Assembly: GCA_949130485.1 (NCBI GenBank)
Contig: OX422194.1
Coordinates: 8,595,881-8,659,880, forward strand
DNA from: Agelas oroides
Taxonomy: Eukaryota; Porifera; Demospongiae; Agelasida; Agelasidae
Reading direction: 5' to 3'
Length of the DNA: 64,000 nt
Each line of letters opens with the position of its first letter. Positions within the stretch are counted from its first letter, which is position 1. Shown piece after piece: positions 35,001-42,129 of this stretch. The notes under the pieces are model-generated. The model had not been told where the DNA came from, did no database searches, and saw only the letters and a program-made list of their open reading frames with translations. The position numbers were made by a program, and so were the translations under genes.

Positions 35001-38000
35001 GAAAGCATTGTAGTAGCTCCAAACGAACAAACTAGTACTTACTCAAAACGTCTAGAAAGAGAAGAGTTCTGGATTAGAGAGCTTAAGACTGTATACCCAT
35101 ACGGCCTGAATGACAACATTCGTGGTGTCGGGAACATCTCCAAGCAAAACGACGAGCTTATAGTCTGGAAGTTTTTTAACAAGCATTCTAAAACTAGGAA
35201 GCGAAAATCAAAACGACCCAGTCACAAGAATACAAAAAAACCCACTAACCCTCGTGATTGGCTTAAAACAAACTTGGTGATTACAAATCCATGTGTTTTC
35301 TACATAAATACATTAGTGCAATTTTTGGGCTTAGAAATACCTCTCTTAGGGATACCAGGACACTCGTTGAGGAACAACTCCATCTCCATACCTTTCCTAC
35401 TCATCTCCTTCTGATTTTGAAGGATTTGATCAAATTTAGACTAGGTTCCTCTCAGCCTCAGCCTCAGCCTCCGAAACAGCATACCAAAGAGAATAACCGT
35501 AAGCATTTCTTGAAAGTAAAATTCCATAACAAAGGCATCGAAATGATCAACTTAAGCGGGATACTCCGTTCCAGGCAAGTTAAGGACACAATCCCAGTGT
35601 TTTTTGAGCATAACGAACCCCCAACGGTTTCTTACAAATATACCAAGACTATAGGACCCTCAGTCTTCAACTTTAAAAAAGTTACAGAGAGCATTAACCT
35701 ATCCAGCAACGACTGCACAACCTGCAAATGCAGTTCATCTGCCTTTCTTTACCAGCCTTTAGGCCATGTGGTCACCGGTGACCTCAGCATCATAACCAAT
35801 AGGAAACTTAGACACCTCATTAAAAAAGGCCCTAATTTTAGAGAGCAAAATAATATCAACTGGGATCTGTGTCTGAAACTGTGCATGGAGGGAGTACACG
35901 ATTATAGAAATACATGGGCTTCTAGAGAGGGAGTAGACCCGTGCACACTCAATGAGTGGGCGGGCACGGTGAAACTCCTTATTGAAAAGAACATCAAACG
36001 TCTCGAGTCTCGGGGACATAAAACAAGAAAAAGACAAGTTTTGAAAGACACTAGGTGTAGGACAGCCCTCCGGGAACTCCACAACGAATATGTCCTGGTA
36101 CCTGCAGATAAAGCTAGCAATAACATAATCATAGTCTGTAAGAAATACTACACTGAGGTGATTAGAAACGAACTAGCTGGAAAGAGTGGGAAAGCATCTA
36201 CATATGTCCACTGTAGGGATTCTGTAGACCAGATTGTACAAAAACATTTAGCATACATGCATAGCACGAAGGTTAAAGTAGCAGAAGACATGAAGAGATT
36301 GCCTGGTTTTTACTGGATGCCTAAACTACACAAAAATCCCTATGGACATCGCTTTATAGCAGCTTCTGCCTCCTGCACAACCAAATCTTTATCTAAGCTG
36401 CTTACCCACTGTCTCCAGCTGATACTTAAACATTACAAGGAATATTGCAATGGTATAGAAAGAAGAACCGGGGTAAACTGTTTTTGGGTCATTAACAACT
36501 CTACTGAAGTGACTAACACCCTAGAAAAGTTGAGACACGCAAGAGCATTGGATAGCTTTGATTTCAGTACACTCTATACTAACATCCCCCATAGTCAGCT
36601 CAAAACACGCATGGAAGAGTTAATTAGAAATGCATACAATACTAGAGATGCCTCCCACATGGCCTTAGGAAAAGATTATGCTTACTGGACTTCCAGACCT
36701 GTAGCTAATACCCGTAATTTAACGGTGAACCAGTTAGTTGAGATGTTCAATTTCTTGATAGATAACATATACATCCAGATAGGATCAGCTGTCTACCAAC
36801 AAACAATTGGCATCCCTATGGGTACTGATTGTGCTCCATTAGTTGCGGATCTATTTCTTTTCTCCTATGAATTTGAGTTTATGAAATCCCTAATCCGGAC
36901 TGACCTCTCTGTAGCAGCTAAATTTAGTAATACTTGCAGATATATTGATGACTTGCTTACACTTAACAACCCTGATTTTCAAGCATGCATAGGCCAAATT
37001 TACCCCACAGAATTAGAGCTTAAGAAAACTACAGAGAGCCATGACAGCTGTTCCTACCTGGATCTTAACATTAATGTCCTGAATGGTAAGTTTTGCACAG
37101 ACTTGTATGATAAGAGGGATGCCTTCAACTTTTCAATAGTCAATTTTCCACACATGGATAGCAACATACCCTCAAAACCAGCATACGGAGTAGTAATTTC
37201 ACAGTTAGTTCGATATTTGAGGATATGTTGTAATTACCAAGATTTTGTTTACAGATCTAAACTACTCACAACCAGATTACTTAGACAGGGATACGTATAC
37301 CAAAAACTCTGTAGCACCTACAAGACCTTTGTGCATCGCTACCCTAGGACTTTACAGAAGTACGGGAGGTGCCTGAAAAACATTATTACTGAATGCATTG
37401 CCATAGCTACTGTTTAACGCAGCCTGAACATGCAGTTTACTTGGCTTGGCACATTTATGCACACACAGCCTTTAAACACGCACTGTTTGCCTTACACTGT
37501 TTGCCTTGTGCCTTATTAACAATACTTCCGGTACCTCCAGTGCCTCTGTATGCGCGCGCGCGCACGCAAAATAACACGTGACGATCAATCGCTACGTAAG
37601 ACCTTCGAACGAAAGACAGCTGCACGAAGAACAGCTGCACGAAGAGACGGTGCTTTCGAGGAGTCTCTACCGACTTTTGAATAAGGCCAGCCACCTGACT
37701 GCATTCTGTGCATGAGATAGCAGTCCCCATCTCCCGGTCACCCCAGCGCAGCTGATGAGGCCTGGTATTGGCCGAAACGCGTCCTGCGCAGCGGGTGACT
37801 TTGCATAACATCTAGGCCTGTTTTATAAGGGAGATGTGGTTCGTTGATTGTTCATGCATGCACATAGATACCTGGGATCTTCCTTCAAACTCTGCCACTC
37901 GATCCCATGTGGCAATAACCAGTTGGGCTGGAGTGAAGCTGCCAGTGGATGGGAACAATTCTCGTAGTTGATCACGAGCTCTTTCGAGAAGGGTGGTGTT

Positions 38001-41000
38001 GAATGTCAGCTGATAGTAAATGTCCCCAAACCTTCCCACAGAAGTTCTAATGTCCACATCATCCCAGAAAGGAGCAATCAGTGACCTTGCATTAGATAAC
38101 GGAAACCTTTCAGTAGTGTACTCAGTAAAAGGGGTTCTGAAAGAAAGAACTCCATTCGTGTTTACCTGTGTATCAGGATCATTGAAAGAGAAAATACAGT
38201 AAGTATGACACGTCTAGATACAAAGTACAAGTCATGGACTCACATAGAGTGTCCTTTCAAGGCGTCCGAAGAATGGAATTGGTATAGTAAGGTTGATAGG
38301 AGCTGAGCTGTTATCATCGTGCTGTGGTAATTGAGTATCTCCTGCACTGACTCCGAAACTATAGAAGGCACTCATGTTCACTGTGTGTGTAATCAAAAAT
38401 AGCCACAGCTGCAATATCACTGATGGTAGGTCAATTCTGTGCATGTCCTGAAGTGAACAGAAGTTGTAGCTAGCTGTTCCATATATACATGGCATGCATA
38501 CAGTAGAATATGCTGCAATAGAACATTCTAGCAACTGAAAAAAGTAAGTTTCAGCATCTAACCTTACTAAAAAAGTACATCTAAACTTACTAAGGCACTC
38601 AGCAATCAGCATAGATAGCAGCATTAAAATTAGTTACTGGCATTTGTATAGCCTTGTTACATGAACGAACTGTTGGAAAGCAGGCCTATGTGTTATATTG
38701 TTGGGTTCAACTCCCTACGTCTAGTTCATTGTTCATAGCTCAATACCACCTAAGTGGTGACAATTGAATCAACTACAAGACATAATGAAAGGCACTGAAA
38801 TGCCAAACCCTCTGCGCAGCAGTGCATGTGATTGTACTGGTGTGTTAACTAGAATCGATCACTGTCTCGTGAACAATAGTATCATGACATTTGCTCTCGA
38901 GTTGATATGGCACGCTTTTTGATATTAATTCATTCCTAACTGTCTGTCCTCGAATCTGTTCTAACAGCTAGGCACTTGGGCCTAATATTAACACAGTGCA
39001 GTACATTGCAGTTATTTGACATTATGCAACCTACATTAACACAGCTATGCAATATGACATTCCATTGTGGTCATTACATCTATACTATATTTAGAGCAGC
39101 AATACATCATTGTTACTATTTATACACACATGACACAGCACAGTGACTAAGTTATGACTTAGCAATAATAACTATCTCATGCTTACTTTGTGCATTCTAT
39201 CTCGCTCTTTCCTCTGCACAGTTTGCTCAAAGGTTTCAGAGTCTCTCATGCTTGCCATGCGCATTTCTGTTTTGTTCCTGCTTATACAAAGTTCGCTCAC
39301 GAGTTTCTGACGCTCTTTCACAGGCCTTGTGCAACTTATCTTTAGCTTTCCTAGCTGATTTCACACTATCTGATTCTACTGATCTCATACGTTTCATAGC
39401 TTTCTCTCGCAAATTACACTCTGCTTTTCGTTTGGATCGAAAGACATGATCACAGCGTTCACATGTCTTCCGTCTTACAGGTACAGCAGCTTTACACTGC
39501 GGGCATACCTTTGTTGGAGGCATACATACTGCCAATGGCCAATACTCACAAAGAACGTCTCTCCCCAGATAGGGCTCCCAACGAAAAAATCGAAGGTGCT
39601 CCAATTTCAAATTTGTTGTACTAGAACTAAGTATCTATCTGAGATATATAAAAACCGGACTATAAAAGTTGGTGCTGCAAAGCTATTTTCAGTCAATTCG
39701 TCTTGGACTTGAAAGGGTTAAGTGTCAAAAATTGTCAGTTCAAGTGACTTTTGAAACTTCGCTACGAAACTAGCGGTATTGATGGATTTCACTTGATGTA
39801 TCTTGTACAAAAATGCCTGGACCACTCAAGTTTATAGCTGTCAGAGACTATATTAGCTGTTATTGCCGAGCGCATTAGCGCGAGGCTCTGAATGAGGGAT
39901 CTATTCTCGCAATGTACGTGCGTACGTACGTACGTACATACGTGTCGGTCACGCTTAGGAATGTCAATTTGAGGTCACGCTCGGAATGTCAATTTGCGCT
40001 CACGCCCAGGCAGGATATCGGATACGTACATTACACGACGAAGCCGGGACGACATTTCTTGCCGACGGAGGACGGGGAGAACAGCGCGACTGGCCCTTCG
40101 CAACGTACGTATTTGCGGAGCGAAGTGCATAAACGAGTGCTGAACGCAGCCGACGGCTGCCGCAGGCTGACTCCGGCTGAGAAAAAACAAAAAAGCAAAG
40201 AAGTCAGCCCACCGTAGAAAGCCAAGAGAGCGACAGAAGAACAAGAAAGAGTTCAAAAGTAGAAAGCACGTACTGGAGATTCTTCACAAGCCAGGTATTT
40301 AGGCTCACTCTTCACGTTACCGTTGTTCTTTGGACTCCACTATACTAAACGAGCAACGCCTGACACCTGCGCCGCGCGCCCCATCCGCGCATGGCGCTTG
40401 GAGCGGCGCGAGGCATCATGCGCATGCGTAGTCCTAGTTTAATGTTGCAATACATTTCTCCCATAGAAGAATTATTGATGGTTTGAAGTGACTTTTGACA
40501 AGTAAATTTAGCAAGCACCAGTGCAATTGATTATTTACCATTGGTAGAGTATTAAAATAGCTGGACCACTCGCGTGGATATCTGTTAAAGGTATGTTCAT
40601 ATATAACCCCCCATATAAAATCAAAATCCTATAATGGCCATATTTTGGCACATAACCTTCTGTTTGCTTTATTTATTTTCGGAAGAACGAAAGTCATAGA
40701 AATTATTGTAACTGTAGTTTACAAACAAGGTCACTTGGTTCTTGGATTTCAGCATACTTGAGTCAAGTTTGTTCGTTCTTGGATTTTTTGTTGGGACCCT
40801 ACCCAAGAACAAAATCGCCGCTAGCCACGTGGTCCAGATTCATACGCATGCGCGTTTTCCGCGGAGTAAAAAATGGCCGACTTATCATGTAGCCGTACCA
40901 ACAGGAAACACTCTAGCTTCGCAACGAAGCATTTTCAGAGAAAATCGCTTAAAACTTTCGACCTTCATCCGCCGCTGAGAAGGTTAGTATCGTTTGTGGT

Positions 41001-41640
41001 ACGAATAAGGGATGGCATAAGTTCACACCGTTTGAAACGGCACGTCATAATTGCATCATTTTGAATGTGTGCCACACCCTCTGTATACTTGGACGAATGG
41101 CCGTGATGACAGCAGAGTTTTGATAAAACAAAACAACGCCAGCAAGACTCCAGATTGAAAGAGCACTCGAAGCACCGGGCCACGATCACCTACTAGGCTT
41201 GGCATACGATCGCAAGACCTGGGCCTGCCCAATGAGTACAGTCTTGGCCACAGTGGCCTTTCTGCTGCTTCTAGACACAAGCTTGCTTTCACAAGCAGGC
41301 ACTACGCACTACTCACAGCTACTGACACTACAGCACTCTACTAAACTCCTTTTTTTAAATTTAGTCGATCTAAGCTTATCTTCAAAGTTCCGACCACCAC
41401 ATGAGGGGTTCCGCCAGGCCATATCTTAACTAACTTAATTATAAACTGATTATTGGATGTCAATGTCGACAGGAAATGGGGGAAAATCCCCAATTTTACG
41501 GACAGTGAACGGATGAAGACTCCCAAAACGGACTATTCGCTACAATTTTAACAGCTTGGATTCCAGGTTTGTCGACCTTGAAAAAACACAGGGTTACAAA
41601 CACGCGGTACCAGTTTAATAAGATCATAACGTCACATGCG

Positions 41641-41677
<37 letters not shown>

Positions 41678-42023
41678 ACGTACGTTAAGCGTGACACAAA
41701 CCTGTTTGTGAACCGTCCCTAAGCGCTGAGGTTATCATGCATGTGTCTTCCGTGCTGTATAGTATATATAGTGTACTATAAAAGCAGACAATTACTAGCA
41801 TCGTAAAATAGAGAAGTCATGCAAATCAGACTTAATTCTTCAACCAAAAATAAATAAATAATGGTGTTGATGCTTTCGTACACGGGGTAATCCTTGGGAA
41901 AGTTGACGAAACCATGCATGCCTGCCAATGGCTACTACTATGCCTACCTTGTGCCTGGACACCGACACAGAGGCCGAGTGTTAGCTGGAGTAGCAGCACC
42001 CCCACTCTCGGAAATCTCCGCAT
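18878..42023 (-). CDS. Gene B: NIDO / Calx-beta / Ig / FN3 transmembrane receptor
   Basis: Complete minus-strand gene of about 23 kb. Order: signal peptide (41948-42023), NIDO exons (38244-38380, 37872-38165, 33952-34186), Calx-beta domains (33834 down to 27116), five Ig exons (26696-24562), FN3 exons (24204-20494), juxtamembrane exons, transmembrane exon (19767-19932) and tail exon ending with TAG at 18878-18880. Counting my exons gives 6498 nt, about 2165 aa, when the inverted block 29106-30137 is skipped. A Penelope-like element occupies the intron between the second and third NIDO exons. Domain content indicates a single-pass surface receptor or adhesion protein; ligand and function are unknown. 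Overall architecture is shared with gene C. Confidence 0.78.
20102..24204 (-). CDS. Gene B FN3 exons and juxtamembrane region
   Basis: Exons: 23899-24204 (FN3, LTWTQPEDNNARINSYNITY), 23483-23821 (FN3, VVLLWQLPAIAEEANISSF, includes a basic TRKRRET stretch), 23089-23391 (FN3, IVSWPQPGGEDFVVNYIL), 21216-21322 plus 20672-20855 (one FN3 over two exons, LNLTWAAPLQPNGNITQY and NTAYNIRVTASTDAGEG), 20494-20590 and 20102-20360 (YYVAAAIRVEDF, EQEYTVFIRLYSGLN). The last region resembles the membrane-proximal FN3-like segment of receptor tyrosine phosphatases. The intron 21323-23088 holds a 1.7-kb segment absent from gene C. Confidence 0.8.
21323..23040. repeat. Gene B intron segment with three TG repeats and a duplicated 105-bp motif
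   Basis: TG microsatellites at 21327-21359, 22125-22167 and 22949-23039 bracket this 1.7-kb stretch, which gene C lacks. Two related blocks (21620-21730 and 22371-22479) share ATCAGGGGAGTTCCC, CACAGGTTTCGG and AAACTCCCGACC, about 750 bases apart. No exon or gene is visible in it. Confidence 0.8.
24562..26696 (-). CDS. Gene B Ig-domain exons (five)
   Basis: One Ig domain per exon, transcribed right to left: 26424-26696 (273 nt), 25999-26289 (291), 25596-25883 (288), 24942-25253 (312), 24562-24846 (285). Hallmarks are the D-x-G/A-x-Y-x-C end motifs: SGEYACSV, EGSYTCFV, SGEYQCTV, SAVYVCVA; the first domain has SYRCVV and lacks an obvious B-strand cysteine (NVTFSVTA). All are I-set-like with many N-glycosylation sequons. 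All exon lengths are multiples of three with phase 1 ends. The last exon (24562-24846) begins QILQFLSGEVARNATTTLL and has no nearby methionine, so simple ORF listing hides it. Lengths are the same in gene C. Confidence 0.82.
26795..26880 (-). pseudogene. Orphan C-terminal piece of an Ig domain (gene B intron)
   Basis: The minus strand reads DDTDPNGYCCVVANTAGNV, closely resembling the end of the neighbouring Ig exon (DPNSYRCVVTNAVGNV), but no first half, B-strand cysteine or good splice boundaries accompany it. It looks like a decayed partial duplicate of the Ig exon at 26424-26696. The same remnant lies in gene C (about 51055-51145), so it predates the B/C duplication. Confidence 0.55.
27116..29037 (-). 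CDS. Gene B Calx-beta exons, downstream block
   Basis: Second-half exons 28843-29037, 28258-28452, 27612-27812 and 27116-27304; first-half exons 28618-28764, 27904-28044 and 27365-27511. They provide the rest of the fourth domain and three more, for a total of seven complete Calx-beta domains outside the inversion. These domains are more diverged from each other than the gene A array (for example LNGTLARDMRV, LSGSLARDVIV), so they are the older, individually conserved members. Acidic calcium-site residues (PILDD, PILED) are retained. They match gene C exons one for one in length. Confidence 0.83.
28516..28577. repeat. AT-dinucleotide microsatellite
   Basis: Two runs of alternating T and A, separated by a GTATACAGTCATAAC-type spacer, in a gene B intron. 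The gene C counterpart has a foldback element instead. Confidence 0.85.
29248..30138 (+). CDS. Four Calx-beta half-exons inverted relative to gene B
   Basis: Plus-strand exons 29248-29445 (SSDYTTLTRSLVLNGA...), 29518-29655 (TIGFNGTYSVREDAGSI...), 29733-29927 (AGMDYTTVSRNLTFNAA...) and 29998-30138 (TIGFNRTAYSVSEDAGSV...). Each keeps its splice sites and length (198, 138, 195 and 141 nt) and matches gene C exons 54464-54661, 54254-54391, 53975-54169 and 53764-53904, which lie on the minus strand there. The segment therefore flipped in gene B. In this orientation the exons cannot be part of the gene B transcript. No promoter or start for a separate plus-strand gene is apparent, so I regard them as stranded host exons. 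Confidence 0.85.
30139..30296 (+). mobile_element. tRNA-derived SINE in gene B intron
   Basis: The head GATAGTGGTTAGTATTCAC resembles a pol III A box region and GGGTTCGAATCTC (30168-30180) is a good B box. A unique body follows, then an A-rich tail with AAAC/AAGC repeats. Its 5' end coincides with the right breakpoint of the 1.03-kb inversion. The gene C copy is at 54807-54962, with TTTGAA in place of TTCGAA in the B box. Confidence 0.7.
30382..33834 (-). CDS. Gene B Calx-beta exons, upstream block
   Basis: First-half exons 33694-33834, 32031-32171, 31513-31656 and 30382-30528; second-half exons 32556-32756, 31744-31938 and 30614-30808. This gives three complete Calx-beta domains and the first half of a fourth. 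All lengths are multiples of three and all junctions are phase 1. The third domain begins EITVGFFCPGSYFVAEDAG, with an unusual cysteine. The acceptor at 31939 reads CCAAG instead of the usual CTCCAG, one base different from gene C, and may be weaker. The partner for the last first-half exon is displaced by the inversion to its left; skipping the inverted block restores a full domain. Confidence 0.8.
30960..31480. other. Gene B intron with no recognised feature
   Basis: Aligns with 55690-56100 in gene C. Gene B has about 60 extra bases here (near 31175-31240) between ACTATGGTG repeats, consistent with a direct-repeat deletion in C. No exon seen. Confidence 0.5.
33084..33503. repeat. 15-bp minisatellite (about 26 units)
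   Basis: Unit CCAGGCCACTCGTAC with variants (GTAGC, ATACC, ACAGGT) in higher-order blocks. The period is a multiple of three, so the minus strand stays open with a five-residue repeat, which is not a gene. It is bounded by degenerate transposon termini (left TAGCACTGTACCCAGGCC, right CTTGGGTCTGAGGCTAG) and GATTGAT on both sides. Gene C has the same element with only a few units (58452-58550). Confidence 0.88.
33952..38380 (-). CDS. Gene B NIDO-domain exons, split by a retroelement in an intron
   Basis: Exons 38244-38380 (NMSAFYSFGVSAGDTQL), 37872-38165 (NTNGVLSFRTPF, LIAPFWDDVDIR, LVIATWDRVAEF) and 33952-34186 (NTFQAVIATDGQRTF, DIEWGNSATIGFNAG, GLYINRVDLS). Phases run 1-0, 0-0, 0-1, so the set joins cleanly to the first Calx-beta exon. 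The intron 34187-37871 is enlarged to 3.7 kb by the Penelope-like element; in gene C the same intron is about 0.3 kb. The GT donor (CAG|GTATCT at 37871) and AG acceptor (34187) remain intact, so splicing across the insertion is plausible. Confidence 0.8.
34629..35414 (+). CDS. Penelope-like element: GIY-YIG endonuclease region
   Basis: The frame is open from the element's 5' edge; the coordinates start at a TTG, and no ATG is implied. A cysteine cluster (KCNRKNCLTCPIF) precedes VYLVTCQHCGIQYVGETSQA, a GIY-YIG core at about residues 64-90 with the arginine of LRKRMNNH following. In Penelope-like elements this nuclease nicks the target DNA to prime reverse transcription. The C-terminal part is basic (KTRKRKSKRPSHK). 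It overlaps the RT frame by about 120 bases. Confidence 0.85.
   Translation: MSCTSATNNPRSQQHRRPNSISKCNRKNCLTCPIFKPDTMFRSSVTGKTYKVIGSGDWSCSTSNVVYLVTCQHCGIQYVGETSQALRKRMNNHRANIKSLKPQFLYKHFTSDGHRLEDMFVQPIESIVVAPNEQTSTYSKRLEREEFWIRELKTVYPYGLNDNIRGVGNISKQNDELIVWKFFNKHSKTRKRKSKRPSHKNTKKPTNPRDWLKTNLVITNPCVFYINTLVQFLGLEIPLLGIPGHSLRNNSISIPFLLISF
35291..37417 (+). CDS. Penelope-like element: reverse transcriptase region
   Basis: 708-codon frame. Recognisable blocks: GHVVTGDLSII at about residue 155, LVPADKASNNIIIV (about 265), FYWMPKLHKNPYGHRFI (about 340), the RT A motif FDFSTLYTNIPH (about 423), the B motif GIPMGTDCAPL (about 507) and the catalytic YIDD (about 550). These are the diagnostic PLE-type RT motifs, related to telomerase RT. 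The frame looks intact, and the stop at 37415-37417 leaves a 3' region of about 430 bases containing a ribozyme. Confidence 0.9.
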   Translation: MCFLHKYISAIFGLRNTSLRDTRTLVEEQLHLHTFPTHLLLILKDLIKFRLGSSQPQPQPPKQHTKENNRKHFLKVKFHNKGIEMINLSGILRSRQVKDTIPVFFEHNEPPTVSYKYTKTIGPSVFNFKKVTESINLSSNDCTTCKCSSSAFLYQPLGHVVTGDLSIITNRKLRHLIKKGPNFREQNNINWDLCLKLCMEGVHDYRNTWASREGVDPCTLNEWAGTVKLLIEKNIKRLESRGHKTRKRQVLKDTRCRTALRELHNEYVLVPADKASNNIIIVCKKYYTEVIRNELAGKSGKASTYVHCRDSVDQIVQKHLAYMHSTKVKVAEDMKRLPGFYWMPKLHKNPYGHRFIAASASCTTKSLSKLLTHCLQLILKHYKEYCNGIERRTGVNCFWVINNSTEVTNTLEKLRHARALDSFDFSTLYTNIPHSQLKTRMEELIRNAYNTRDASHMALGKDYAYWTSRPVANTRNLTVNQLVEMFNFLIDNIYIQIGSAVYQQTIGIPMGTDCAPLVADLFLFSYEFEFMKSLIRTDLSVAAKFSNTCRYIDDLLTLNNPDFQACIGQIYPTELELKKTTESHDSCSYLDLNINVLNGKFCTDLYDKRDAFNFSIVNFPHMDSNIPSKPAYGVVISQLVRYLRICCNYQDFVYRSKLLTTRLLRQGYVYQKLCSTYKTFVHRYPRTLQKYGRCLKNIITECIAIATV
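37737..37799 (+). ncRNA. Hammerhead ribozyme (type I) in the Penelope-like element
   Basis: All core parts are present in order on the element's strand: CTGATGA at 37752-37758, stem II GGCC/GGCC (37759-37762 with 37770-37773), GAAA at 37774-37777, a minimal stem III (ACGCGT, 37777-37782) and the cleavage-site C at 37783. Stem I pairs GCGCAG (37746-37751) with CTGCGC (37784-37789), and beyond an internal loop GTCACCC (37737-37743) pairs with GGGTGAC (37793-37799). Short-stem-III hammerheads are an established feature of Penelope-like elements, used in processing their transcripts. Predicted cut is after 37783. Confidence 0.9.
39178..39523 (-). pseudogene. Zinc-ribbon, Arg/Glu-rich repeat-type protein fragment
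   Basis: Minus-strand ATG at 39523 starts MPPTKVCPQCKAAVPVRRK with a C-x2-C ... C-x2-C zinc ribbon (ERCDHVFRSKRK), then a charged helix-like region. The open frame stops at 39236, but a different frame continues the same type of sequence (MASMRDSETFEQTVQRKERD) to about 39178, so there is probably one frameshift near 39.26 kb. From memory, such zinc-ribbon plus RKERDRM-repeat proteins are widespread in invertebrate genomes near Helitron-type helicase genes; I cannot confirm that here. It lies in gene B intron 1. Confidence 0.5.
39860..40450. repeat. CpG-rich dispersed repeat, younger copy
   Basis: Starts GCGCATTAGCGCGAGGCTCTG and ends CGCATGCGTAGTCCTAGTTTAATGTTGC. It is rich in CG and ACGT tetramers. 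A shorter, decayed copy lies at 11480-11875 with matching ends. The copy here has an extra interior segment (about 40145-40360). No clear protein. Family unknown. Confidence 0.7.
40873..40982 (+). CDS. Possible isolated first exon (plus strand), low confidence
   Basis: After a GC-rich stretch, AAAAATGGCCGAC starts MADLSCSRTNRKHSSFATK, basic and serine-rich, reaching an AAG|GTTAGT donor at about 40982. It looks like a housekeeping-type first exon, but I found no partner exons downstream in the window. It may belong to a transposon or be chance. Confidence 0.2.
41643..41675. repeat. 33-base C tract
   Basis: Uninterrupted run of 33 C on the plus strand in gene B intron 1. Such runs can form i-motif/G-quadruplex structures and are hard to sequence, so the true length is uncertain. 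Confidence 0.9.
41948..42023 (-). CDS. Gene B exon 1: signal-peptide exon
   Basis: Minus-strand ATG at 42023 opens 25 codons (MRRFPRVGVLLLQLTLG...) ending in phase 1 at a CAAG|GTAGGC donor. It is a typical cleavable signal peptide with basic start, leucine-rich core and a QAQ end. It lies 3.6 kb upstream of the first NIDO exon. Conservation of length, frame and donor with the copies before genes A and C supports it as a real first exon. The proximal methionine in the next exon is an alternative. Confidence 0.62.
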
Positions 42024-42129
42024 ATCGCTCTGACTCTTCGATCACGCACTTTGAATGTATTCGACTACTACCTTGCAATCTTCGGTCTTCGCCTTGCCTT
42101 GAATCCATCCTAATTTTGGCCCCCCGCAA

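Larger units (their letters stand above)
34606..37850 (+). mobile_element. Penelope-like retroelement with upstream GIY-YIG domain (Naiad-like)
   Basis: About 3.25 kb in the intron between the second and third NIDO exons of gene B, opposite in strand. Gene C (59500-59525) has the uninterrupted sequence, so the edges can be placed: host CAGTCATTCA, element, then host TTCATGCATGC; a short TTCA/ATTCA repeat flanks it. The 5' edge cuts straight into an open reading frame with no upstream untranslated region, so the copy is 5'-truncated. Content in order: zinc-finger-like cysteines, GIY-YIG nuclease, RT, then a hammerhead ribozyme about 50 bases from the 3' edge. The coding region is in two overlapping frames, about one break. 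GIY-YIG before RT is the order of Naiad/Chlamys-type Penelope-like elements, unlike canonical Penelope. Confidence 0.85.
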
